A stretch of 59,936 bases of DNA from an uncultured Oscillospiraceae bacterium (lineage in GTDB: Bacteria > Bacillota > Clostridia > Oscillospirales > Oscillospiraceae): assembly GCA_934589155.1 (NCBI GenBank), contig CAKTNP010000009.1, forward strand, positions 1 to 59,936, read 5' to 3'. Positions 1 through 8,232 of the stretch are shown one piece after another (position 1 is the first letter of the stretch; the number at the start of each line of letters is the position of its first letter). Made by a program: the position numbers and the translations under genes. Below the pieces are notes generated by a model. It had not been told where the DNA came from and did not search any database. It saw only the letters and a program-made list of their open reading frames with translations.

Positions 1-147
1 TGCTGCTGCCGGAAGAAAGAATCCGAGCCGCACCAAGACCACCATGGACAGCAGCGCCGCAATGCCGAAAATACAAAAATCCCGCAGGCCCCAAAGCCAC
101 AGGTTGGCCGTGGCTTTCAGATTCTGTGGGTACAGATATTGTGTCAT
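1..147 (-). CDS. ICE conjugation membrane protein, PrgI/VirB3-like (partial)
   Basis: The gene is cut by the left window edge; 49 N-terminal codons are visible, starting MTQYLYPQNLK. A good Shine-Dalgarno (GGGGAG) precedes the ATG at 147. A hydrophobic stretch (about residues 25-40) fits a small inner-membrane protein. It follows the TrbL/VirB6-like gene after a 16-nt gap. In Firmicutes ICEs of the Tn1549 type this position holds a PrgI/VirB3-like component that precedes the VirB4 ATPase. The identity rests on position and hydrophobicity, not on a recognised motif. Confidence 0.5.
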   Translation of the reverse strand, partial: MTQYLYPQNLKATANLWLWGLRDFCIFGIAALLSMVVLVRLGFFLPAAA

Positions 148-163
148 ACTGGTTTCTCCCCTC

Positions 164-1033
164 TTACGCGCTTGCGGCTCTCGCAACGCTGCGCGTTAAA
201 TTGATTGCAGTCGTTGTAGCGTGGACCACGCTCATCATGTTGACCTTGACGGAGCTGTCCAGGCCGAACTGCTGCGCGATTCTCGGCACCTCCTTGGCGG
301 CCAGCAGGATCCCCAGCCCCAGCAGCATATTGTCCTGGAACGTTAAAAGGCCCAGAAACAGCAAGCTGGTTTGAAGGAAGGCCGTAAGGCACAGGGCCAC
401 GATCTGCTTGATCCATTGGTTAAAACCGTCCTGGTATCCTCTTGGCACACTGAACAGATACAGCGATCCTACCGCCGTCTGGATCAGCAGAATCCCGCCT
501 CGCTTGATGTTCGCAAAGAAAATGGAGATCACGCAATAAGCAAAGGCGATGAGGCAAAGCAGATTCATGAAACTGAAGGCCATTTCCGTAGAAACCCGAA
601 AGCTCCCCTCCAATATGGTACTGCATTCCCCGGACAAGCCTGCGCTCTGTTCCCCGGCAGCAACTCCGGCAAGGTCATGGAGGAAGGTTCCCTGTAAAGA
701 GATGCAGAACTTGTATAGCTCCACCGGCAGAGGGCCAATCAAGGAGCAGGCAAAGAAGCCCTTTAGGACGTTGATGGCCGTGGTCTTAATGTTGGCTCGC
801 CCACACTGATACTCAATGGCCACGTCAAAAGCCGCTACCACAATGCCTGTCAGAAACAGAGCCCAGCCAAATAGCGTAAACAGACGGATGGTAGCCTGGA
901 CCCAAGGCAGCTCAAACACATCCGCCCCCATATTCCCCATCCGGGCAAAGAAATCCGCAACCGCTCCATAAATGGTTTCATACCACCATTGCAGCAACGC
1001 GTCAAAAACAGTATTAGAGACCTCTTTTCCCAT
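164..1033 (-). CDS. TrbL/VirB6-like conjugal transfer membrane protein
   Basis: A polytopic membrane protein of at least 289 residues with several hydrophobic segments (about 45-70, 85-105, 150-185, 205-245). It ends with an amphipathic region that includes VNMMSVVHATTTAINL. This is the pattern of the VirB6/TrbL-type channel subunit that follows DUF3852 genes in Clostridia ICEs. The ATG at 1033 has no ribosome-binding site. The frame stays open upstream to a CTG at 1099, which lies 9 nt after a strong GGAGG, and the added residues (FDWLGDIISG...) look like a normal N-terminus. The true start may therefore be 1099. The role is transport of DNA and protein across the membrane during conjugation. 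Confidence 0.72.
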   Translation of the reverse strand: MGKEVSNTVFDALLQWWYETIYGAVADFFARMGNMGADVFELPWVQATIRLFTLFGWALFLTGIVVAAFDVAIEYQCGRANIKTTAINVLKGFFACSLIGPLPVELYKFCISLQGTFLHDLAGVAAGEQSAGLSGECSTILEGSFRVSTEMAFSFMNLLCLIAFAYCVISIFFANIKRGGILLIQTAVGSLYLFSVPRGYQDGFNQWIKQIVALCLTAFLQTSLLFLGLLTFQDNMLLGLGILLAAKEVPRIAQQFGLDSSVKVNMMSVVHATTTAINLTRSVARAASA

Positions 1034-1128
1034 AGCCTGGATGGTGTGCCCAATGGCGCCGCCTATCCCGGAAATGATGTCTCCCAGCCAATCAAACAGA
1101 ACAGATCACCTCCCCTCCTTGCCCCATT

Positions 1129-1455
1129 TTATAAAATGCTCCAGATATACAGGGGTGCCGTCAGGCAGAAGATCAGGCAGACAAACAAAATGCACGGCGC
1201 AGCGAACTCAAGCTGCCCGTGCTTCCGATATTCCAAATAGCTGGTTCCCACCTTCACAAAGAACAGGACGGCCAGGATCATATCGATAACCGGGAATACC
1301 ACGTTGTTGACCACGGCCTGAATCTGGGCCCTTGCGGTGTCCCAGGTCTGTTCAATCACCCCAGCCACATCACCGGCGGCCCAGGCCGTCATGGAGCACA
1401 AGGCCACTGCCATCGCAAGAAGTCCCATCATACACAGGATTCTTTCCTTTTTCAT
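1129..1455 (-). CDS. DUF3852-type small ICE membrane protein
   Basis: About 108 residues: an N-terminal signal-like segment ending AWAAG, an amphipathic middle, then two hydrophobic helices (FPVIDMILAVLFFV and APCILFVCLIFCLTAPLYI). The organisation resembles small pilin-like/VirB2-like subunits, and the family is commonly found just before TrbL/VirB6 in Firmicutes conjugative elements. The ATG at 1455 is preferred because AGGAG lies 8 nt upstream; an earlier ATG at 1479 overlaps the end of the adhesin gene. It probably forms part of the transmembrane mating channel. The family name is from memory of the pattern. Confidence 0.62.
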   Translation of the reverse strand: MKKERILCMMGLLAMAVALCSMTAWAAGDVAGVIEQTWDTARAQIQAVVNNVVFPVIDMILAVLFFVKVGTSYLEYRKHGQLEFAAPCILFVCLIFCLTAPLYIWSIL

Positions 1456-1471
1456 TGCTGTCCTCTCCTTT

Positions 1472-4400
1472 TCATTCATTCTCTTTTTTCCTCCTTAAAC
1501 GCAGCAGGGCGCAAGCAATGGCCCCACCCAGGGCCACGCTGCCAAGACCGATCCAAAAACCGAGATTGCTCTCATCTCCGGTATATGGCACATCCGGCAT
1601 GGGGATCTTCTCGTTGGTCATCTCCGCCTTGATAATTTGCCCGTCCTCGGTAATCTCAAATTCGTGGGGTGTCGTGTCAATGCTGTAACCCTCCGGAGCA
1701 TCGAATTCCTCATAGGTGAATTTTCCGCAACCCAGGGTGAATCTGGCAATCCCGCTTTCATTGGTATAGCCCTCAGCGGCCACATTGCCGTCTGCGTCCT
1801 TGATGCGGAAGCCTGCCCCCGGCAGAAGCTTACCGTCTGAAATATCTTTCTTGGTAAGTTCCAGTTCACCGGTGATCGGTTTGTTTTCCAAGTTTCCAAG
1901 CTCGATCACAGCGCCGTTTTCGCTGATCTGCACGGTAAAGATCTCATCCGACAGCACATAGCCCTCCGGAGCTGCGATCTCCCGCACCAGCCAAACACCG
2001 TAGGGGATATCCTCGAAGGAAAAGCTGCCGTCCTCGGCGGACTCTGCAGTCAGGAGCGCATTTTCCTCCGTAAAGTCTGTGCAGTCGGCACGGAACAGCC
2101 CAAACGCTGCACCGGGGAGCGGCTCGCCCTGTTCATCCAACTTGACGCCGGTGATGCTGCCGCGAATGATGCGGTTCAGAATGGCCTCGCCGTTGTTTAC
2201 CTCGATCCTGACCACAGCAGTGGTCTCGTCCTCATAGGTGAAGGCGATGGGATAGGTTTCTTCGCTGATGAGATACTGCGCATCGACGGCATACTCTTTC
2301 ACATAGTAGCTGCCGATTGGAAGGTCGGAGGCAAACACCAGCATGCCGTCTGCCTGCACACCGGCGATTTCGATCAGGCCGTCTGCCGGGATCACAGAGC
2401 CGTCCGCTGCGGTCAGCTCCTCCGCCGCATAAAGAGCGAAATACACATGAAGGATCTCGTCGCCGCTGCCGATCTGGAACAGTTCGTCCTTCTCCAGATC
2501 CTTGTACAGCTTGACCTCCGCTTTCTGCCGCTCGTCTTTGACGCCCAGGGCCACGATGGACACGGCTTCCTCCTGGCCGGCGTAGGTCAGGGTGACGTAA
2601 TGCTCCTCGGTATCCAGGAGGTAGCCAGCGGGAACCCCATTCTCGTCCTCTTTGACGACAAACTGGGTGAGGTACAGAAGATCCGTGGTGGCTTCACCAT
2701 TGTCGTCCGTAACAACGGTGTCCACCAGGTCTCCGGCGTGGTAGTGGGTCACGCCATCCGGAGAAGTGTAATCCACGGCAGCGTACACATTGTAGGTGGC
2801 GCCGGGGATCCCAACCTCGCCCCAAACGGGGGTGTACAGATCTCCGGTCTTAGCGATAGACACCAGACCCTCGCCGGTCTTGGAGATCTTGATGCGGCCC
2901 TTCTGGATCTCGTTGGGGACCACGATCTCCACAACCTTGAAGCCGTCCTCGTCCAGCACGGTGGTGTTTTCATTGATGCTGAACGGAATAGGCTCCGTCT
3001 CCCGGACGTAAGGCTCCGGGGTGCTGACCTCCAGGGCGGTGTAATCGCTGTACGGGAGATCGAAAGGAGTAATGAGGGTTCCGTCCGCCCCGGTGTAGAA
3101 GGTGTCCACTTCGGTGGGCACAGGGTACGGATTGGTCCAGGACAGCTTATTGCCTTCCTTGTCGAAGAAGGAGAAGCCAAAGCCCGCCAGGGGGATCTTC
3201 TCGCCGCTCTCGGAATCTACCTTGACCACTTTGATCTTCAAGCGGATCTGCTCATTGTTCAGGGTGTAATAATAGGTCTTCCCGTCCTCGGAGATTACCA
3301 CCTGGAAGTCGTCTACCAGATAGTGACCATATTTACCGGATACCTGATGCACGGTGTAAGTGCCGAAAGGAAGATCCTTGGTCTGAGCAAAACCGGCCTC
3401 ATTGGTGGTGAGGGTGTCCCGCTCGGCCTCCCGTGCGGAATCATAGGATTCTGCGGAAGAAAGCCAAATCTGGAAGACGGCGCCCTCCTCCTGGACCATC
3501 TGGCCGTTGCCGCCAGCGGTCTTGGTAATGGCGATCTTGCCCTTGACGGCGGCCTCCTTCACAAAGAAGTTCAGCGGATTGAACTCCACGGTGTAATTCT
3601 TGGGTTCCGAACCCACAGGTGTCTTGCCGGGGTTCAGCTTGTACCCCGCCGAGGGGCTGATTTCCTGGATGTACCAGCCCTCACCGCAGATGTAAGTCTT
3701 GGTGTCAAAGGCGCCGTTTTCATCCGTGGTGTAGCTGTCCACCAGATTGCCGTCCTGGTACACGCCGTACACGGCCCCGGCCAGAGTGCCGTCGCCCTGG
3801 GCATAGCCGGTTTCAATGTCGGACTTCACCACATGGGCGGACCACTTTTTGAGCTTGTTCTCAAAGGTCAGCTCGTTCACCTGGTCGTTATGGACAGTGA
3901 TCTGCTGATCTGCAGGCTGCACATACGCCTCCGGGCAAACCTCGTGGACCGTGTAAGTCGTGCCGGTATGCAGCTTATTGCCAACGTGGATCTCACCATT
4001 GGCGCCGGTGGTAACGGTGAGCTTCCCGGACAGATCCCCGCCCGTGATCTCAAAGGTAATGCCCTCCACGTTGCCATCCTCGGATACCTTCTTGATGGTG
4101 AGGTCGCTGTTCTTCATGGTGATCTTGACGGGGTTGGCCGTGGTGTTGCCCGCCGTGATCTTGATTCCCGTGATGGGATCCGGGACGATCCAGGCGGCGG
4201 AGGCGTCGTCCTGGACCTCGGTCAAGGTGAAGTTGTCGCCCACCAGGATGTCGTTAAAGCGGGCCTCACCCGTGGAATCCGTAGTGGCAACCACATTGAC
4301 GGCAGCGCCGGTGGTGGAGGTCCCGGTGAGCCGGAAAGAGATCCCGGCCAGCGGCGTTCCATCTTTGGCGGAGAGCTTCGTCACCACCAGGTTGCCACGC

Positions 4401-5938
4401 TCCAGAGTGTTTCGGAAGGTCAGCGTGATCGTCTGGTTCGCAACAGCGGTGAAAGACTGATCCGGCTGAGGCGCATAACCCGCAGGCGTGACCTCGTGCA
4501 TGATGTAGCTCGTGCCGTCTATGAGGCCGCTGCTGAAGGTGATGTTGCCATTGGAATCCGTTGCCTTCGTTTCCAGCACGGTGGATCCCTGTTTGACCTG
4601 GAAGGAGATCCCAGCGACTTTGCCATCCTCGGAGGTCTTCTTCACGGCGGCGTAGCCGGTGGCTTGGGCCTTCAACTTGAAGTAAGCCGGGGCAGGGTCC
4701 TGTTTGGAACGAATAAAAGTGGCAACAGGCTGATAAGTGTTGTAGACGGAACTGCTGGTCCAAGTCAGTACAGAGTCCGCTTCCTTGTTGGGCATATTGG
4801 GGTTCGTAGACAGGAACGTCTTCCCATTGACCAGGTTCTTGGCAGCAGCGGCGGAGGCAGTAATAGTGAGCTTGTTGCCGCTCTTGCTGAACGTAATGCC
4901 GCTCTCGGAAGGCATATCCCAACTGGACAGAACTCCACGGGTATCCGCAACAGTTGCGCTGTAATTACCTTTTCCGTCAGGCTTTAGTTCGATAGTAGGT
5001 GCCGCACCATAGGAGTCCTTACAAAAACTTGGAATGAAGCCATGTTTTTCCAGGATACTGGAAATAGTGTTATAGGCACTCATAAAATTGCTATTATCTG
5101 AGAAGGAATTTACGATACGGCTGCTGGTCCGCTTGAAGGAGTATGGATCTCGACAGCCTTCCGTAAATTCCCAGATGATAACCTGGGTAGCCGCATATTG
5201 TGCGGCCTGTATCAACCCATCCGGGGAATTGGAAAGTGCCTTGGCAAAGTTCGTGGGGAAGCCATATGCCATAGCCAAGGTAATAGCCTGCTGCTTGTCA
5301 CGGCCAAGAGCGTTCCATGCTGCAGAAGCGGCGGTTGGATTTGAGTAGTAATCCGTGTTGCTGTCTGTCTCAATGCTCGGCTTGATGCAATACGCATAGG
5401 TGGGGTTGGAGTAGCTGCCGAAATACATCTTACGGATGCCGTCATACCAGTTATTACCAAAAGTCAATGTGGGATCCGCATTGATTTGGTACTCGCCCAG
5501 GATCCAAAGCGTATCTTCGGTTCTGCTGGCCTGCAGAGAAGGCAACTTCAAGATATTCTGAGCCAGGGCCGGGACCGTAGAGGGAAGCACGTCCTGCGCA
5601 GGATCAGTAGATTCCATACTGTCCGTGGTTTCGGCGGGAACCGTAGCTTCCGTGGTGGCGGTCGTCTCCGGCTCGGTGGCTTCCGTCTCGCTGACTTCGG
5701 TAGATTCCGTATTTGCTGGAAGGGTATCTGCCGTCTCAGCAATGGTAGGTTCTGAATCCTGTACTGGTTCGGTTTCTGCGTCTGTGGAAACAGTAGAGCC
5801 GTCCGTTTCCACCGGCGTCGCATCGCTGATGGTCGGTTCAGTAGGTTGAAGTTCTTCCGCAAAGGCACTCATGGGGAGAACGCCAATTACCAGAACCAGG
5901 ACAAGGAGCAATGCGAGAATACGATTGAGTTGTTTCAT
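1472..5938 (-). CDS. Thioester-domain, multi-Cna-B (SpaA-like) surface adhesin with sortase signal
   Basis: A protein of 1488 residues. A signal peptide (1-27, cut after AFA) is followed by a Thr/Glu-rich stalk to about 125. A thioester adhesion domain (about 145-300) has the expected Cys184 in YAYCIKPS and Gln252 in TQVIIWEF, so an internal Cys-Gln thioester for covalent host attachment is likely. From about 430 to 1440 there are roughly ten Cna-B/SpaA isopeptide domains, recognised by repeated ITK/VKK starts, GAxF cores and E-x-APxGY ends. The C-terminus has a VPYTGD sorting motif, one membrane helix and a basic tail, so sortase should anchor it to peptidoglycan. It lies inside the conjugation gene block of an ICE, so it may aid mating contact or host adhesion. 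Confidence 0.88.
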   Translation of the reverse strand: MKQLNRILALLLVLVLVIGVLPMSAFAEELQPTEPTISDATPVETDGSTVSTDAETEPVQDSEPTIAETADTLPANTESTEVSETEATEPETTATTEATVPAETTDSMESTDPAQDVLPSTVPALAQNILKLPSLQASRTEDTLWILGEYQINADPTLTFGNNWYDGIRKMYFGSYSNPTYAYCIKPSIETDSNTDYYSNPTAASAAWNALGRDKQQAITLAMAYGFPTNFAKALSNSPDGLIQAAQYAATQVIIWEFTEGCRDPYSFKRTSSRIVNSFSDNSNFMSAYNTISSILEKHGFIPSFCKDSYGAAPTIELKPDGKGNYSATVADTRGVLSSWDMPSESGITFSKSGNKLTITASAAAAKNLVNGKTFLSTNPNMPNKEADSVLTWTSSSVYNTYQPVATFIRSKQDPAPAYFKLKAQATGYAAVKKTSEDGKVAGISFQVKQGSTVLETKATDSNGNITFSSGLIDGTSYIMHEVTPAGYAPQPDQSFTAVANQTITLTFRNTLERGNLVVTKLSAKDGTPLAGISFRLTGTSTTGAAVNVVATTDSTGEARFNDILVGDNFTLTEVQDDASAAWIVPDPITGIKITAGNTTANPVKITMKNSDLTIKKVSEDGNVEGITFEITGGDLSGKLTVTTGANGEIHVGNKLHTGTTYTVHEVCPEAYVQPADQQITVHNDQVNELTFENKLKKWSAHVVKSDIETGYAQGDGTLAGAVYGVYQDGNLVDSYTTDENGAFDTKTYICGEGWYIQEISPSAGYKLNPGKTPVGSEPKNYTVEFNPLNFFVKEAAVKGKIAITKTAGGNGQMVQEEGAVFQIWLSSAESYDSAREAERDTLTTNEAGFAQTKDLPFGTYTVHQVSGKYGHYLVDDFQVVISEDGKTYYYTLNNEQIRLKIKVVKVDSESGEKIPLAGFGFSFFDKEGNKLSWTNPYPVPTEVDTFYTGADGTLITPFDLPYSDYTALEVSTPEPYVRETEPIPFSINENTTVLDEDGFKVVEIVVPNEIQKGRIKISKTGEGLVSIAKTGDLYTPVWGEVGIPGATYNVYAAVDYTSPDGVTHYHAGDLVDTVVTDDNGEATTDLLYLTQFVVKEDENGVPAGYLLDTEEHYVTLTYAGQEEAVSIVALGVKDERQKAEVKLYKDLEKDELFQIGSGDEILHVYFALYAAEELTAADGSVIPADGLIEIAGVQADGMLVFASDLPIGSYYVKEYAVDAQYLISEETYPIAFTYEDETTAVVRIEVNNGEAILNRIIRGSITGVKLDEQGEPLPGAAFGLFRADCTDFTEENALLTAESAEDGSFSFEDIPYGVWLVREIAAPEGYVLSDEIFTVQISENGAVIELGNLENKPITGELELTKKDISDGKLLPGAGFRIKDADGNVAAEGYTNESGIARFTLGCGKFTYEEFDAPEGYSIDTTPHEFEITEDGQIIKAEMTNEKIPMPDVPYTGDESNLGFWIGLGSVALGGAIACALLRLRRKKENE

Positions 5939-6028
5939 GGCTTATTTCTTCCTTTCTCAAAAGATAAACAAAATAATATATAAACGCCGCTTTCCAAAGA
6001 GGCAGACGGGATCTCCGGGCAAAAGAAA

Positions 6029-6060
6029 AGCACGTTATTTGTTCTTCAAATAACGTGCTT
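6029..6060 (-). terminator. Hairpin between lipoprotein and adhesin genes
   Basis: An inverted repeat (AAGCACGTTATTT and its complement) of about 13 bp with a short loop lies between the lipoprotein stop (6087) and the adhesin start (5938). On the minus strand it is followed by AAGAAAAGAAAA-complement T-rich sequence (CTTTTCTTTT). It probably terminates or attenuates transcription before the adhesin. Confidence 0.65.
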
Positions 6061-6086
6061 GAATAATATGAAATTGTTACTATGCT

Positions 6087-6803
6087 TTAACCGTAATAGA
6101 CAGTGATGTAATAGCCATTATCTCCGTCGCTTTCCACATAAACGTCCAGGCGATAATTTGCCACATTAAATTCGTCACCCATCCGTTCGTTCTTGGATTT
6201 CAACAACTGCAAATCATTGTCGATTGCAGATACAACAGCCCAATTTAGATCGTCTTGCGTCTCGGCAATCACATATCCGGCAGGGTAGTATCCGCAATAC
6301 TCGTTGGACAGGCCGGGGGTCAGGATGGCACCCAGGGAAGAAATGTAGCTTCTGCCGTATTCAATGGCTTCACTACAACTCAGGGAGACAACCGGGGGTT
6401 CCGTCTCGGGAGGATCCGTGGGCTTGGGTGCCTCAGTCGCCGGGGGATTAGTGGCGGGAGGATTGGTGGCGGGAGGATTGGTGGGTTTCGGTGCCTCGGT
6501 CGCCGGAGGATTGGTGGGCTTGGGAGATTCGCTGGGCTTCTGAGTTGCAGCCGGTTCGGATGCAGCAGGCTTGGTGCTTTCTGTGGCCTTGGTGGTTTCA
6601 GTCTTGCCAGTGGTGGGTTTCGTAGTAGGTTTGGTAGTCGATTTGGTGGTCGGCTTAGTTGCCGTGGTTGCAGCAGTCGTTTCGGTGGCCAGCAGCGCAT
6701 CGCTGGGATCCGTAGTCTTGGCAGCATTGCCCTTGCAGCCGGTCAGGAGCAGGCTTACCGTAATCACCGCAACCAACGCTCTACAAATATTATTTCTCTT
6801 CAC
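6087..6803 (-). CDS. Thr/Pro-rich lipoprotein of the ICE
   Basis: 238 residues. A lipoprotein signal with lipobox LLTGC (Cys about 23) predicts lipid anchoring outside the membrane. Residues 30-140 are a low-complexity Thr/Lys then Pro/Ala/Thr stalk with repeats of NPPAT and EAPKPT. The C-terminal 95 residues form a small domain (SLSCSEAIEYGRSYI ... DNGYYITVYYG) of no family I recognise. The repeats are prone to length variation. It sits upstream of the adhesin with its own likely promoter. A surface role alongside the adhesin is inference from the stalk and anchor. Confidence 0.75.
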   Translation of the reverse strand: MKRNNICRALVAVITVSLLLTGCKGNAAKTTDPSDALLATETTAATTATKPTTKSTTKPTTKPTTGKTETTKATESTKPAASEPAATQKPSESPKPTNPPATEAPKPTNPPATNPPATNPPATEAPKPTDPPETEPPVVSLSCSEAIEYGRSYISSLGAILTPGLSNEYCGYYPAGYVIAETQDDLNWAVVSAIDNDLQLLKSKNERMGDEFNVANYRLDVYVESDGDNGYYITVYYG

Positions 6804-6850
6804 ACGAATGATCTCCCTTCATTCCGTTTTACCGATCTTTTCTACAAGCC

Positions 6851-6880
6851 AAAATACCACACCATTTGGCCCCTTGTCAA
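6851..6880 (-). promoter_or_regulatory. Sigma-A-type promoter of the lipoprotein gene
   Basis: On the minus strand TTGACA (6875-6880) and TATTTT (6851-6856) are separated by 18 bp. The -10 is weak but the -35 is perfect, and the site lies 48 bp upstream of the lipoprotein start, between it and the SpoVG-like gene. Confidence 0.5.
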
Positions 6881-6975
6881 GACGATTCTGTGTTTCCATT
6901 TTCAATCCTCTCTGCCTACAAGGATACCGACGCAAGGCTGAAAGTCCAGCGAGAATCGGAACTTTTTTTCGGAGA

Positions 6976-7314
6976 CTACATCGACTGCACCATGCCGGGG
7001 CTTTCGTCGATAGATTCTTCCATGTCCGAAGCTTCATCCTGCTCCATGTGCAAACGCTGCTCGTATGCGGCAAGGACAGCGTCGTTGATGGCGTTGCGGG
7101 AGGTTTCGTTCATGGCGAACACGGTATCCGAATACTTCATATCGCCATTTCTATCCTTATAGCTGCGGTACGGCATTCGGGCGAACAGTCCGTTTTTGCT
7201 GTCCATGACCGCAATGTCCCGCACCACATATTCGCCGCCGAGGATCACACTGGCGTATGCTTTAATGCGGTTGTTTTCACCGACCATGCGGTCGATCTGT
7301 GCTTTGATCTTCAT
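6976..7314 (-). CDS. SpoVG-family protein
   Basis: 112 residues. The core matches SpoVG: IKAYASVILGGEYVVRDIAVMD then NGLFARMPYRS, as in the chromosomal RNA/DNA-binding regulator, followed by an acidic C-terminal tail. The ATG at 7314 is chosen because GGAGGTG lies just upstream; the open frame extends further but overlaps the next gene out of homology. Copies of this family are common in Firmicutes conjugative elements, where their function is not established. It may bind RNA or DNA to control element genes (inference). Confidence 0.82.
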   Translation of the reverse strand: MKIKAQIDRMVGENNRIKAYASVILGGEYVVRDIAVMDSKNGLFARMPYRSYKDRNGDMKYSDTVFAMNETSRNAINDAVLAAYEQRLHMEQDEASDMEESIDESPGMVQSM

Positions 7315-7336
7315 TGTTGCACCTCCATTTTCTGTT

Positions 7337-7699
7337 TTACCATGCGAAAAAGGTAAAGCCCATATGCTCCTGCACTTCCTCCGGGGAAATGTCCTCGATC
7401 TCCGCAAAGCGCTGCTTATATCGCTCCACCTCCGCATCTGTCAGCGAGCGGAAATTTTCGCCGTCTGTACCAACGACAAAGAACGGTCCAGCGATCACAT
7501 CTCCGTTCAGGCGGCGATTTCCGTCCATCCCCATGAGCTTAGACTCCTCATTGCAGACAAGGAGCGTGCCGTCGCCGTTGCCTATGACCTCAATCATGCC
7601 GCCGACCGTTTCCTGCAGATCCTCAAGCTGGTCGGGGATGTTCAGCTCATAAGGCGCTTCATGGGGCTCCACCATGACAACGCGAAGGATCTTAGACAT
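7337..7699 (-). CDS. DUF3846-like ICE protein
   Basis: 120 residues, starting MSKILRVVMVEPHEAPYELNI with the motifs LEDLQETVGGMIEVIG and NGDVIAGPFFVVG. These resemble DUF3846, a small family frequent in ICEs and plasmids and often beside anti-restriction or partition genes. The function is unknown. The ATG at 7699 overlaps the end of the AbrB-like gene by 8 nt, suggesting translational coupling. Confidence 0.68.
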   Translation of the reverse strand: MSKILRVVMVEPHEAPYELNIPDQLEDLQETVGGMIEVIGNGDGTLLVCNEESKLMGMDGNRRLNGDVIAGPFFVVGTDGENFRSLTDAEVERYKQRFAEIEDISPEEVQEHMGFTFFAW

Positions 7700-8003
7700 T
7701 GGATTCACCGCCTTGCTGCTCCGCCCAACGCACCGATAGGTGGATGAGCGCCGCCCGCTGCTCCTTGGCAGAAAGGCTGTCCAGAAAATCCAGAAGCGTG
7801 ATCCCCTCCGGCTCTGGTTTAACCGGAGCACCAGGGGCATTTCTGCAATCGTTGCAGAGCTTTTCTCTCCGGACGATCACCGTGCGGTCATCCTGCTCGG
7901 CAAAGGACAGAACATCATTGCAGGAAAAGCCTACCCGCTTTCGGATCTCATAGGGGATGGTGATACGCCCACGCTTTCCGAGGATGCGGTACAGCTTAGT
8001 CAT
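7692..8003 (-). CDS. AbrB/SpoVT-type DNA-binding protein
   Basis: 103 residues. The N-terminal 45 residues (LYRILGKRGRITIPYEIRKRVGFSCNDVLSF) form a swapped-hairpin AbrB-type DNA-binding domain. The rest has a CNDC pair and a helical C-terminal region. GGAGG lies 8 nt upstream of the ATG at 8003. It is likely a transcriptional regulator of element genes. Its start overlaps the preceding gene's end by 8 nt, and the next gene overlaps its own end, giving a tightly coupled run. Confidence 0.75.
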   Translation of the reverse strand: MTKLYRILGKRGRITIPYEIRKRVGFSCNDVLSFAEQDDRTVIVRREKLCNDCRNAPGAPVKPEPEGITLLDFLDSLSAKEQRAALIHLSVRWAEQQGGESNV

Positions 8004-8232
8004 CCCCGTCACCTCCCACCATCTGCTCTTTCAGGCATTCACCGCAGCAGGGGCAGCAGTACGGGCAATCCTCGCAATCTTCGTTGTAGCTTTCACAGAA
8101 GGTGTCTTCCTCTACTTTCTGGATCACAATGCGTTTTCCGTCCACGAAGGCTTCCGCCATAACGCCGGGAACGATGCCGACAGCCTCCAGCGCATCAGTA
8201 GGGACGGGGATCAGTTCAAAATCATATCTCAT
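7996..8232 (-). CDS. Small protein with AbrB-like start and Cys-cluster tail
   Basis: 78 residues. The N-terminal half (MRYDFELIPVPTDALEAVGI ... VDGKRIVIQKV) is reminiscent of AbrB/MazE-type dimer domains. The C-terminal half is a dense cysteine cluster, CESYNEDCEDCPYCCPCCGEC, that could bind zinc or another metal. The ATG at 8232 is inside the end of the Dam gene (11-nt overlap). The family is not recognised. A partner or co-regulator role with the adjacent AbrB-like protein is inference. Confidence 0.6.
   Translation of the reverse strand: MRYDFELIPVPTDALEAVGIVPGVMAEAFVDGKRIVIQKVEEDTFCESYNEDCEDCPYCCPCCGECLKEQMVGGDGDD

Noticed and set aside
2447..4987. 846-codon open frame on the plus strand
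   Set aside because: Antisense shadow of the adhesin repeats, with translation rich in G/V/H/L and no domain.
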